From: Thiofilum flexile DSM 14609
GTDB taxonomy: Bacteria > Pseudomonadota > Gammaproteobacteria > Thiotrichales > Thiotrichaceae
DNA: 64,000 nt
NCBI RefSeq assembly: GCF_000380185.1
Contig: NZ_KB904758.1
Location: forward strand, 1 to 64,000
Reading direction: 5' to 3'
Both the position numbers and the translations under genes were made by a program. The first letter of the stretch is position 1. Each line of letters opens with the position of its first letter. Shown here piece after piece: positions 1 to 7,786 of the stretch. The notes under the pieces are model-generated. The model ran no database searches. It saw only the letters and a program-made list of their open reading frames with translations, and had not been told where the DNA came from.

Positions 1-884
1 CCTGACCGCGCACTCGCTTTGTATTTCAGTTGTGTCTTGAGCATAAACCAGCCCGCATCTAAAACGGATTTAGCCATGTTAGTTTTAGCTAGACCGGAAC
101 TGCTCACAGTGCCAATGATGATTAAGCCGTTTGCTTTCACGACTTTATTGGAAAATTGATGGATAACCTCTAAGCGCCTATTTTTGATCTGAGCGTGGAT
201 AGCCTTTACCCGTTTCTTTTGCTTAGCGCGTTGAGCTTTGCCTAGTTTTGGTTCTAGTTCACGATAGAAATCACCGCGCTCTAGCTTATCCCCATTGCTA
301 CAGGTCGCAGTGTCTTTTAGACCTAGATCGATGCCGACTTCGCCCGTAGCAGTCGATTCAATGTTGGGTACTTCCACGACAATATTGAAATACCAGCGGC
401 CTCGCGCATCTTGGGAGAAAGAGCCTGAACGAAACTCGTATTGAGCTAGGTTATAACTATCCCATACCTTAAAGAAGTGTCCCGCATAGCGTACTTGCCC
501 ATGCTTCCAAACCGCAGCACCTTTTTTAAAGGGTATCCAACCTAAGGAGCGTTTAGAACCACTCGAGACTCTCCAACGCAGTTTACTTTTCTTGAATTGT
601 TTACGCGCTTTTTCGTGAACGGCTATCGTTTCTTGAGTCGTCGAGGAGTGGATCATAAAGCCACGTTCTGCCTTAATACCTTTGAGTTGGCTTTGCAGGT
701 CATACGTACTGAGATAAAGCGAGTGAAAACCAAACTCCGGAATGAAAAAATGTGAATAATAGGCCGTTTCTTCATTGGCAGCATTCCACACCTGGTTCAC
801 CTCAAAGGCCATGCGATCAAGAATAGGCTTGTGTTTATCCTTGATGCGAACTTTGAGGGTTTTGAGGTGGGTGGCTGGTTTCAT
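1..884 (-). CDS. tnpB: IS200/IS605-type RNA-guided nuclease TnpB, 5' part (cut by window edge)
   Basis: The minus strand is open from an ATG at 884 to the window edge, about 294 codons. The translation starts MKPATHLKTLKVRIKDKH and carries the RuvC-I motif VGIDLGLKDTAT followed by the basic KAQRAKQKKR stretch, all typical of TnpB/OrfB. TnpB is an RNA-guided DNA nuclease that helps IS200/IS605 elements persist. In the RuvC-II area the sequence reads GLIIIGTVSSSGLAKT where canonical TnpBs have a glutamate (IVIEDL-like), so the usual second acidic residue is not at its standard place. The MAKSVLDAGW block that follows is intact. The zinc finger and RuvC-III lie beyond the edge. No tnpA is visible. 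Family call is firm; activity cannot be judged. Confidence 0.9.
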   Translation of the reverse strand, partial: MKPATHLKTLKVRIKDKHKPILDRMAFEVNQVWNAANEETAYYSHFFIPEFGFHSLYLSTYDLQSQLKGIKAERGFMIHSSTTQETIAVHEKARKQFKKSKLRWRVSSGSKRSLGWIPFKKGAAVWKHGQVRYAGHFFKVWDSYNLAQYEFRSGSFSQDARGRWYFNIVVEVPNIESTATGEVGIDLGLKDTATCSNGDKLERGDFYRELEPKLGKAQRAKQKKRVKAIHAQIKNRRLEVIHQFSNKVVKANGLIIIGTVSSSGLAKTNMAKSVLDAGWFMLKTQLKYKASARS

Positions 885-1006
885 AGTATTGATTATACTA
901 CAAAAGGTGCTAACTGTTATCGTTGTAGTACTACCTTTCATCGGCTATCGCCGATAGCCTGATATCCCCTAGCTGAAGCAAGGGGCTTTACGGCTGGTTC
1001 GGTAAA
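885..1006 (-). mobile_element. Probable left end of the IS200/IS605 element
   Basis: The DNA upstream of tnpB holds two perfect or near-perfect hairpins. One has 8-bp arms GGCTATCG/CGATAGCC around a single C (943-959). The other runs from CCCC at 966 to GGGG at 985 with an inner GCT/AGC pairing. Subterminal hairpins of this type are what IS200/IS605 transposases recognise. A TTTAC on the minus strand (plus 1002-1006) could be the TTAC-like target. The exact boundary is a guess. Confidence 0.5.
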
Positions 1007-1096
1007 GAGCTTTTACAAGCTTGTAATCCTCAATACCAAACGCCGTTTCCCTCAGAATAGTCTTCATCGAAACACTAAAACGATGGAGACCCAACC

Positions 1097-1192
1097 ATGA
1101 ACTGTATTCCACGCATCCCAAATCGTCCGTTCCCACCGCATCACCCCCATGACCTGTGGGATACGCTCTGGGATCTGATTACCAAACACTGA
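1097..1192 (+). CDS. Tiny ORF, 31 residues, unknown
   Basis: ATG at 1097 to TGA at 1192 gives MNCIPRIPNRPFPPHH and then a WDTLWDLITKH tail. Its ATG overlaps the TGA of a frame open from the IS end (ATGA at 1097-1100). That could be the tail of a gene cut by the IS element. It is the first of a compact run of four tiny ORFs with overlapping or adjacent ends. No family is recognised. It may be a decayed remnant. Confidence 0.25.
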   Translation: MNCIPRIPNRPFPPHHPHDLWDTLWDLITKH

Positions 1193-1218
1193 ACTGCAAT
1201 CGACAAGGAGAAACCAAC

Positions 1219-1299
1219 ATGCCTGACCTCACTACCCTTCTGGTGGCTGTCGCCGTCGCCGTGACCACTACCATCCTGAAATGCGACAAGGACAAATGA
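1219..1299 (+). CDS. 26-residue hydrophobic peptide, copy 1
   Basis: It encodes MPDLTTLLVAVAVAVTTTIL and then KCDKDK. This is one short hydrophobic helix with a charged C-terminus. A strong ribosome site, AAGGAGAAA, lies about 6-13 bases upstream. The gene and its leader are repeated almost exactly as copy 2, 127 bases downstream. The shape fits a small phage coat or accessory protein (inovirus-like) or a small membrane toxin. I cannot assign either. Confidence 0.45.
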   Translation: MPDLTTLLVAVAVAVTTTILKCDKDK

Positions 1300-1345
1300 T
1301 CCCCCCAACACAACACTGAACTGCAATCGACAAGGAGAAACCAAC

Positions 1346-1426
1346 ATGCCTGGCCTCACTACCCTTCTGGTGACAATCGCCGTCGCCGTGACCACCACCA
1401 TCCTGAACTGCGACAAGGACAAATGA
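1346..1426 (+). CDS. 26-residue hydrophobic peptide, copy 2
   Basis: It encodes MPGLTTLLVTIAVAVTTTIL and then NCDKDK, a near-duplicate of copy 1 with the same AAGGAGAAA ribosome site. The differences are few and keep the frame, the helix and the charged tail, so the duplication has been read as protein rather than drifting freely. Its TGA overlaps the ATG of the next ORF (ATGA at 1423-1426), which suggests translational coupling. Confidence 0.45.
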   Translation: MPGLTTLLVTIAVAVTTTILNCDKDK

Positions 1427-1524
1427 TCCCCCAACACAAGAGACCCACCCTGCAACTCATCCTACTCTGCTGCATTGCAGCAGCCGTAGCCGCAAAAGCG
1501 GCCTGCACCTACAAACAACGCTGA
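1423..1524 (+). CDS. 33-residue membrane peptide coupled to copy 2
   Basis: The ATG shares ATGA with the stop of the preceding peptide gene. The product starts MIPQHKRPTLQLILLCCIAA, then an alanine-rich helix, ending TYKQR. It looks like a single-span membrane peptide or a short signal peptide with cysteines. The first 26-residue copy is followed by a version of this ORF that stops after seven codons. Function unknown. Confidence 0.35.
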   Translation: MIPQHKRPTLQLILLCCIAAAVAAKAACTYKQR

Positions 1525-1535
1525 ACCCCACACCA

Positions 1536-1553
1536 GCAGCCCTACGGGGCTGC
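1536..1553 (+). terminator. Hairpin with TACG tetraloop
   Basis: GCAGCCC and GGGCTGC form a perfect 7-bp stem around a TACG loop, an extra-stable UNCG-type tetraloop. It follows the last tiny ORF directly, as a terminator or RNA-stability hairpin would. No clear T-run follows. Confidence 0.45.
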
Positions 1554-1559
1554 CCTTAG

Positions 1560-1922
1560 AATGCACTATGGCATATGTTGGGCTTTTTGCATCAGGATTA
1601 TCCGGGGCGAGACTCACTAGCACTGGATATGCTGGAGACCTTTCGTGCCAATGTGGATACACTGGTTTTGGAATGGCTACAACAAACACCGCTAGACAAA
1701 AGCAGTTTTTATTATAATGAGAGTGAAGGCTGTCGTCTAAGCAAAGCCACCCGACCACTATTTTATGCTGCATGGGCACGCTGGCGGCAGGATTGTCCGC
1801 GTCCTTTTGCTGCTACAAAAGATGCGGAACATTGGCCTCGTGCTAGCTTATCTGAAATCATCAATGGGCAGGTTATTCGGTTACGGGAACAGCTAAAACA
1901 GGTGGATGAGGGGCTGGCTTAA
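1560..1922 (+). pseudogene. cas1: C-terminal relic of CRISPR integrase Cas1
   Basis: The frame is open only from 1560 (an in-frame TAG lies at 1557) with a possible ATG at 1575. The product matches the end of Cas1: GFLHQDYPGRDSLALDMLE with FRANVDTLVLEWL after it, the conserved C-terminal helical region holding the histidine and acidic residues of the active site. Intact Cas1 is about 300 residues or more; only about 115 remain, so the N-terminal domain and the first active-site residue are lost. The break lies against the tiny-ORF cassette, which may have replaced the front of the gene. No cas2 is seen. The relic sits next to the CRISPR leader, where an adaptation gene would be expected. Confidence 0.8.
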
Positions 1923-2116
1923 GGGCGTAAAAACACTAGTCAGAGTTCATAACTTGTTATATTATTGTACGCAACTTTCGACTTTTAGTCGGGGGTTTTG
2001 AGGTCTATTTTTACTCAAATCACGTTTTTTAAAAGCTAACTCGGAAATGCCATTTTGATATCAAAATTTATACAGCATAAGTTATTGAAAATAAATGGAT
2101 TCCGACGAGCGGCGGG
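1923..2116 (+). promoter_or_regulatory. CRISPR leader region
   Basis: An AT-rich stretch of about 190 bases lies between the cas1 relic and the first repeat, with no coding frame of note. The repeat end (GGGATTAAGAC) has the orientation of a type III crRNA 5' tag if the array is read on the plus strand. That makes this side the leader. The recent-looking spacer duplications also lie at this end. Confidence 0.6.
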
Positions 2117-3049
2117 GTTTGAGTATCGCCCTGTTTGAGAAGGGATTAAGACGCCGGTGTTATTTCTGTAACCTCATCACTATTGGTTTGAGTATCGCCC
2201 TGTTTGAGAAGGGATTAAGACCTAACTATGGCTAAAGCCAGATAGGTTACTGCGTTTGAGTATCGCCCTGTTTGAGAAGGGATTAAGACGCCGGTGTTAT
2301 TTCTGTAACCTCATCACTATTGGTTTGAGTATCGCCCTGTTTGAGAAGGGATTAAGACCTAACTATGGCTAAAGCCAGATAGGTTACTGCGTTTGAGTAT
2401 CGCCCTGTTTGAGAAGGGATTAAGACAGTTAATTCTGTTGTGCCACGACATGCGTAACAGTTTGAGTATCGCCCTGTTTGAGAAGGGATTAAGACACTGA
2501 GCCTCTGGCGCACAGGTAACAGCATAAAGTTTGAGTATCGCCCTGTTTGAGAAGGGATTAAGACAGTCTGCTGATGCCTCTTTCTCTCAGCTCTGTAGTG
2601 TTTGAGTATCGCCCTGTTTGAGAAGGGATTAAGACGTCATCGACTTCCACCACACATAATTGTTTATTGTTTGAGTATCGCCCTGTTTGAGAAGGGATTA
2701 AGACTGAACACAGGTGCCGGTTGACCAGCGTCTATGAGTTTGAGTATCGCCCTGTTTGAGAAGGGATTAAGACTGAACACAGGTGCCGGTTGACCAGCGT
2801 CTATGAGTTTGAGTATCGCCCTGTTTGAGAAGGGATTAAGACAATAGCGCTAGGTCGCGGCCTGCCAGTCTATCAGTTTGAGTATCGCCCTGTTTGAGAA
2901 GGGATTAAGACCGTGCAAGCAATTGCCCTGCTGCCTCATTAATCGTTTGAGTATCGCCCTGTTTGAGAAGGGATTAAGACGTAGGTGTCCACTACGGCAT
3001 ACATTTGCGTTAGGTTTGAGTATCGCCCTGTTTGAGAAGGGATTAAGAC
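2117..3049 (+). CRISPR. CRISPR array, 14 repeats of 36 bp, 13 spacers
   Basis: Fourteen repeats that look identical by eye begin GTTTGAGTATCGCC and end GGGATTAAGAC. Repeat starts are 2117, 2186, 2254, 2323, 2391, 2460, 2529, 2600, 2669, 2738, 2807, 2876, 2945 and 3014. Spacers are 32-35 bp. Spacers 1 and 3 are the same, 2 and 4 are the same, and 9 and 10 are the same, so only ten are unique. No degenerate terminal repeat is seen at 3049. The array lies just upstream of a type III-B effector operon on the same strand. No cas6 is present here to process the transcript, so a trans-acting Cas6 is presumed. Protospacers were not searched. Confidence 0.98.
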
Positions 3050-3282
3050 CGACTCTTGGTAACTGCCACTATGCACATAGTGGTTTCAGTTTGACAAAAA
3101 ATGTCTTCAGCAATCTATAAAAAATATCATATCTATCTGATACCTATATCATTACTAGCCAACTAGTATTTACGATGGATACCCAATATGGGTAGTTTTC
3201 TAGGTAGGCACTAATCTCTACAACTCTCAACCTCACCCCAATAGTGCATTAAATATTTTTTGCTCTCACAAGCTTGTGAAGC

Positions 3283-3310
3283 GTGACAATCTGCCGTTTA
3301 TCGGGATAAT
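3283..3310 (+). promoter_or_regulatory. Predicted sigma-70 promoter of the cmr operon
   Basis: GTGACA (3283-3288) and GATAAT (3305-3310) are separated by 16 bases and end 38 bases before the cmr1 ATG. The rest of 3050-3282, between the last repeat and this point, is AT-rich with nothing recognisable. Confidence 0.45.
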
Positions 3311-3348
3311 GTGAGGTATAAACCCTTTTTCCCAATCAAAGGCTAGTT

Positions 3349-4551
3349 ATGAAATTGACCTTCAAAGAGCCGCATATTATTAGGGCGACTTATCGCATTG
3401 TCACGCCGATGTTTATTGGTGATGCCGAACAAAAAGCATCTGGTATTTCTCCCGCCTCAGTCAAAGGGGCATTGCGTTTCTGGTGGCGAGCGCTGAACTG
3501 GGGACGAATTCGCTCGCAAATCCAATCAGATCGAGAGGCACTGCAGAAATTGCATGAGGAAGAGGGTACGCTTTTTGGGACTTCCGCAGATAATGGTAAG
3601 GCTGCACAATTTACCCTTCAAGTATTCTACTCTGGCAATAAAACCTCCGACCCTAAAAAGCCTACGAATGGTATTCAATACTTGCTGGGACAAGGGCTAT
3701 ATCATTTTGGCAATGGCTATCTTCGTCCTGTGTTGCAATCTGGTAGTACTTTTGAAATTCAGTTGCAGCTACAACCAAAAAGATATGGGAAATCACAAGA
3801 ACAATATCTACAGCAAAAGAGTCAGCTTATTGACGCCTTGTTGATATTTGGTTTGCTTGGAGGCTTGGGCAGCCGTGCCCGTAAAGGTTTCGGATCTGTC
3901 GCTATTCAATCTATGAGTGTCGATGGCTCTGGGATTAAGATTCCAAGCAATAGTGATGAGTTCCTGAAGTTGGTACAGGCACATCGAACTAGGGTTAGTT
4001 TGCCGCCATTCACGGCATTTTCAGCACTCACCCGAATTGATATGTCACTACAGGGGGATGGTGATCCTCTTGTTTTGCTCGATAAAGTAGGAGAACAACA
4101 GCAACTATATCGCTCATTTGGACGTGCCGACAATACTGGTAAGCATAAAGTTGCGGGTAAGCCTGCAGAACAAAATTTCAAAAAAGATCATGATCTGGTT
4201 GAAAAAATCATTACCTCTAAAAGCGCAACTAGCATCCCACAACGTTCCATATTTGGTTTGCCTCACAACTACTTTTTTTCCTCAACAAAGAAAAAGGCGG
4301 ACTTTGCACCCGCAATGTCCGAGTGTACACGGCGTACTTCTCCATTACTCATTCATGTACATCAATTTCCTGATGGTAAGACTGCCATTGTTCAATCATT
4401 ATTCCCTGCTGAATTTTTACCAGATAACACAATACTAGAGTTCAAGATGCAGCAGGGCAAAGCGAATATCCATTTTAACCAGCAAATGATTGATTGGCAG
4501 GTAATTCACAAATATATGGATCGCTTCAGTGAGAGGATGCAGACGTTATGA
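3349..4551 (+). CDS. cmr1: Type III-B CRISPR RAMP protein Cmr1
   Basis: A 400-residue RAMP protein, first gene of the effector operon. The N-terminus YRIVTPMFIGDAEQKA followed by SVKGALRFWWRAL is the Cmr1 signature. A glycine-rich loop (LLGGLGSRARKGFGSV, near residue 170) is the RAMP G-loop that binds RNA. In Cmr complexes Cmr1 sits at the 3' end of the crRNA and helps capture target RNA. It overlaps cmr2 by 4 bases (ATGA), which implies coupled translation. Confidence 0.95.
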   Translation: MKLTFKEPHIIRATYRIVTPMFIGDAEQKASGISPASVKGALRFWWRALNWGRIRSQIQSDREALQKLHEEEGTLFGTSADNGKAAQFTLQVFYSGNKTSDPKKPTNGIQYLLGQGLYHFGNGYLRPVLQSGSTFEIQLQLQPKRYGKSQEQYLQQKSQLIDALLIFGLLGGLGSRARKGFGSVAIQSMSVDGSGIKIPSNSDEFLKLVQAHRTRVSLPPFTAFSALTRIDMSLQGDGDPLVLLDKVGEQQQLYRSFGRADNTGKHKVAGKPAEQNFKKDHDLVEKIITSKSATSIPQRSIFGLPHNYFFSSTKKKADFAPAMSECTRRTSPLLIHVHQFPDGKTAIVQSLFPAEFLPDNTILEFKMQQGKANIHFNQQMIDWQVIHKYMDRFSERMQTL

Positions 4552-6500
4552 GCAACACCCCTCACTACTTCCATTTCACCTTGGGCCCCGTACAAGGCTT
4601 TGTGGCTCAGGCTCGCCGTACCCGTGATTTCTGGGCTGGCTCATTCATCCTTTCATGGCTGTCAGCTGTCGCTATCAAGGCCACACAAATTCAGGGTGGA
4701 GAAATCAAGTTTCCATTACCCGACGATGATTACATGTCTTGGCTAGAAGGAAAAAACCAAGGGAAAAAACCCATCCAAGGCAGTATTCCCAACCGATTCA
4801 AAGCGGAAATAAACTCCACCACTTTTAAACCAGAACAAGTGGTTAGTGCCGTACAAGAGGCATGGAAAGCACTGGCTGACACCGTATGGGAGCGCGATCT
4901 TGGTCATATCAGCCCTGCTAGTCAAACAGCAACAATATGGGATCGACAAATTTCAGCATTCTGGGATATGAGCTGGATAATAACTGATGACCCAAAAGAT
5001 AGCTCTGCACTAGATAAACGTAAAAACTGGCGCTCTTATTGTCCACCAAATGAGCCGGGCGTGAAGTGTTCTATAATGGATGGATGGCAAGAGTTGTCCG
5101 GTGCCAACAGCCCAAACCGTGAGGCAATGAACCATTTCTGGAGCTCCGTGCAGAATAATGGCCGTTACGGGATGAAAAGTGATCTGGCCAAAAACGAAGC
5201 CTTATGCGCAATGGCTTTTGTAAAACGGCGCTTCAGTCGTCACTTTGACAGACTGGATCATTCGATGGCACAAGGCTGGCGTTTGAAAGGCTGGAAAGTA
5301 CCTAGTGCTGTGCCTTCCGTGACTTATATGGCAGCGGTACACTGGCTGGAGCACGCCCTGAATAAAGCAGATGCCAATACACTGGCGAATTTCCATCAGG
5401 AAGCTGAGCGGCTGGTCGGTGGTGAGTATGGAGAGTGGGAAACTCGTATGCCCTGTCTTGAGTCATCGCCCAATGCGGGAATATTTAAACGCCTGCGCTC
5501 TCTGGATGGTGGGGTGTTTTTCGATTCCATACTGGAAAACAAAAATCACTTTGAAGATCAGGAGCAGGCTAAAAAAGTTCAGAGCACACTCGCAGCAGTA
5601 CGCAGAAGTGCCAATAATCTAGAGCCAGTATCACCTTTTTACGCCATTCTGCTGATGGATGGTGATTCGCTGGGCAAGCACATGAGTGATACCCATAAAC
5701 AGCCACTCATCACACAGGGACTGGCTAAATTCACCCTTGGTGTACCTGCTATAGTTTACAACCATAATGGTTTTCTTGTTTATGCAGGTGGTGATGACGT
5801 GCTGGCAATTCTACCGCTGGAAGATGCCATTCCGTGTGCAGTCGCGCTCCGCAAACATTATCTGTCTTGCTTTGATCAAGAAAAATTTCTAGCCACAATC
5901 TCTGGCGCTATTGAATTTGTCCATATCAAAACCCCGCTGACTGAAGTGTTGAAAGACTCTCATAAATTACTAGATGAGGTTGCTAAGGAGGGGCGTGGAC
6001 GTGATGCGCTGGCTATTCGGGTTTGGAAGCCAGGTGGCTTGCAGATTGAGTGGGCACAGCCGTGGGATATTGCCTTGGCTCCTGAACAGAACAATACCTA
6101 TCTGGAATTACTGGTCAAAACATTCCGTAATATCAAAGAAGATCAGGAGCAGTTCGCTAGTAAGTTCTTCTACAAGATTCGTGAGCGTTTTGAGTTGTTG
6201 AATCCATCCAAAAATACGCAGCAAGAAAGTGTTCTTGATGATTCTGATGCGCTCAGCTTAATGGCAATGGAATACCTGAACTCTGGCAAGTCAGATTTGA
6301 ACGGGATCAAAAATGCTCAGGAACGTATGGACAAAGCCAAAGATCGGGTCAGGCCACTATTGACGCAATGTCGTCCTGTCAAACGAAAGCTGCAGGATCA
6401 CAAAGCAGCACCGCGCGAACAATGGGACAAAAGCCAGCGGCTTGAAGTTGATGGTGCTCTCTTGGTTCGGTTTCTAGCTCGTAAAGGAGTTGAGCGATGA
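4548..6500 (+). CDS. cmr2: Cas10/Cmr2, cyclic oligoadenylate synthase, without HD domain
   Basis: A 650-residue large subunit of the type III-B complex. It opens directly with FHFTLGPVQGFVAQARRTRD and WAGSFILSWL, the block that in longer Cmr2 proteins follows an N-terminal HD nuclease domain of about 200 residues. That HD domain is absent. The cyclase palm is intact: LLMDGDSLGKHMSD near residue 370 and YAGGDDVLAI with GGDD at residues 414-417. Expected role: on target RNA binding it turns ATP into cyclic oligoadenylates that activate CARF effectors. DNA cleavage by this subunit is not expected. Overlaps both neighbours by 4 bases. Confidence 0.95.
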   Translation: MSNTPHYFHFTLGPVQGFVAQARRTRDFWAGSFILSWLSAVAIKATQIQGGEIKFPLPDDDYMSWLEGKNQGKKPIQGSIPNRFKAEINSTTFKPEQVVSAVQEAWKALADTVWERDLGHISPASQTATIWDRQISAFWDMSWIITDDPKDSSALDKRKNWRSYCPPNEPGVKCSIMDGWQELSGANSPNREAMNHFWSSVQNNGRYGMKSDLAKNEALCAMAFVKRRFSRHFDRLDHSMAQGWRLKGWKVPSAVPSVTYMAAVHWLEHALNKADANTLANFHQEAERLVGGEYGEWETRMPCLESSPNAGIFKRLRSLDGGVFFDSILENKNHFEDQEQAKKVQSTLAAVRRSANNLEPVSPFYAILLMDGDSLGKHMSDTHKQPLITQGLAKFTLGVPAIVYNHNGFLVYAGGDDVLAILPLEDAIPCAVALRKHYLSCFDQEKFLATISGAIEFVHIKTPLTEVLKDSHKLLDEVAKEGRGRDALAIRVWKPGGLQIEWAQPWDIALAPEQNNTYLELLVKTFRNIKEDQEQFASKFFYKIRERFELLNPSKNTQQESVLDDSDALSLMAMEYLNSGKSDLNGIKNAQERMDKAKDRVRPLLTQCRPVKRKLQDHKAAPREQWDKSQRLEVDGALLVRFLARKGVER

Positions 6501-7774
6501 GTAAAAATGGCAAAAACAAGAGTGGCAAACATTCAGTCCAATATAGAAAAGGTCAACAACCCAAGCAAAAAAGTGAAACGACCACTCAGGCTCCTCCTAT
6601 GCAGAATAAAACTCAAACTATAGATTTCAGCCAAGCTGTCAGACTGGTTTTTCAGGCAACAGATACCCTGTTTTTCCGTGAGTCTCGTCCAATGGAGTCG
6701 ATGGGTGAACTGCAAAGCGTATTCCCGCCTTCGGTTCGTACTTTAGCAGGTGCCGTGCGCTCATTGATTGGTGAGCAGCAAAATATTGATTGGCAGGCAT
6801 TTCATATAGCTAAAGGTAATGAGTTAATCGGCTATGGTGATGATCTTGGCAAGTTGAAATTTCAGGGGGCATGGCTGAGTTATAATGGTGAACGTTTATA
6901 CCCTGCACCCTTGTTGCTGATGCAAAAAGAAAACCAGCAAAAGGATCAGAAGGAGCCTGAACTACTACGCCTAACGCTGGCAAAAAAAGGCATCTGGTGC
7001 GATCTGGGGAAAAATGCCCGGCTACCAGAGCTACCAGCCAATGCGGCTGGTAGCAAACCATTGGAAAATACATGGCTAACTCAAGCAGGACTAACAGCGG
7101 TTTTACAGGGCAACGCACCAAAGATTGCAGATGTTAAAAAAGCATCTGATCTTTTTGAGCGCGAACCTAGAGTCGGCATTGCTCGTGACAACAGCAACCG
7201 CACGGTAGAGCCTAGCCTATTGTACCAAACTCGCCATATTCGTCTGCAAAGAGCCGTCTCGATTGAACTGGATGCTTCAGGCTTGCCACAGGATTTTCCG
7301 CACAGCCACATTATCCGCCTCGGTGGTGAAGGACGCACAGCGAGTCTTGAAGTTAAACCTGAAAACAAGACCTTTCCCAAAGCACCGCCAATTGGTAGCA
7401 ATCAGGGTTTGATACTGTATCTGCTGACCCCACTACAGCTTAAACAGCAGAGCAAAGAGTGGCAGCCGTTCCCCAACTTTGTCCGAGAAGAGCGTGAGGA
7501 CTTAACAGTCTGGACGGGTTCCCTCAATGGTATTGAACTGGAGCTTCATGGTGCTGTGACGGGAAAAGCTCAGCGTGAAGGGGGGTGGGATATGGCAAAG
7601 CATGAGCCTCGTGCTGTCACCAGCCTGATTCCGGCAGGGAGTGCGTTCTTTTGCAAAGTAAAAAACGGCGATACGGAAACGGAAACAGCTATCAAGAAAT
7701 TACATAACCAACAAATCGGCGAATTGAAAGCCTATGGCTACGGACACCTAGCCGTTGGCCTTTGGAATGATTAA
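6497..7774 (+). CDS. cmr3: Type III-B CRISPR RAMP protein Cmr3
   Basis: A 425-residue Cas5-like RAMP that in Cmr complexes holds the crRNA 5' tag next to Cmr2. Typical Cmr3 features are DTLFFRESRPMESMG near residue 53, FPPSVRTLAGAVRS near residue 73 and a C-terminal IGELKAYGYGHLAVG glycine loop. The first 35 or so residues are basic and low in complexity (KNGKNKSGKHSVQYRKGQQ) and look like a disordered tail not usual for the family. The start overlaps the cmr2 stop (ATGA). Confidence 0.93.
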   Translation: MSKNGKNKSGKHSVQYRKGQQPKQKSETTTQAPPMQNKTQTIDFSQAVRLVFQATDTLFFRESRPMESMGELQSVFPPSVRTLAGAVRSLIGEQQNIDWQAFHIAKGNELIGYGDDLGKLKFQGAWLSYNGERLYPAPLLLMQKENQQKDQKEPELLRLTLAKKGIWCDLGKNARLPELPANAAGSKPLENTWLTQAGLTAVLQGNAPKIADVKKASDLFEREPRVGIARDNSNRTVEPSLLYQTRHIRLQRAVSIELDASGLPQDFPHSHIIRLGGEGRTASLEVKPENKTFPKAPPIGSNQGLILYLLTPLQLKQQSKEWQPFPNFVREEREDLTVWTGSLNGIELELHGAVTGKAQREGGWDMAKHEPRAVTSLIPAGSAFFCKVKNGDTETETAIKKLHNQQIGELKAYGYGHLAVGLWND

Positions 7775-7786
7775 AGGAAAGCAATT

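Noticed and set aside
1462-1779. 105-codon frame on the minus strand
   Set aside because: It runs antisense through the cas1 relic and the small ORFs; the plus-strand reading has clear Cas1 similarity.
2878-3120. 80-codon plus-strand frame with repeated LSIALFEKGLR
   Set aside because: The repeats are the translated CRISPR repeats; no protein is expected.
3050-3348. Possible hidden cas6 or cas2 between the array and cmr1
   Set aside because: No frame of useful length or with family motifs; only a probable promoter is present.
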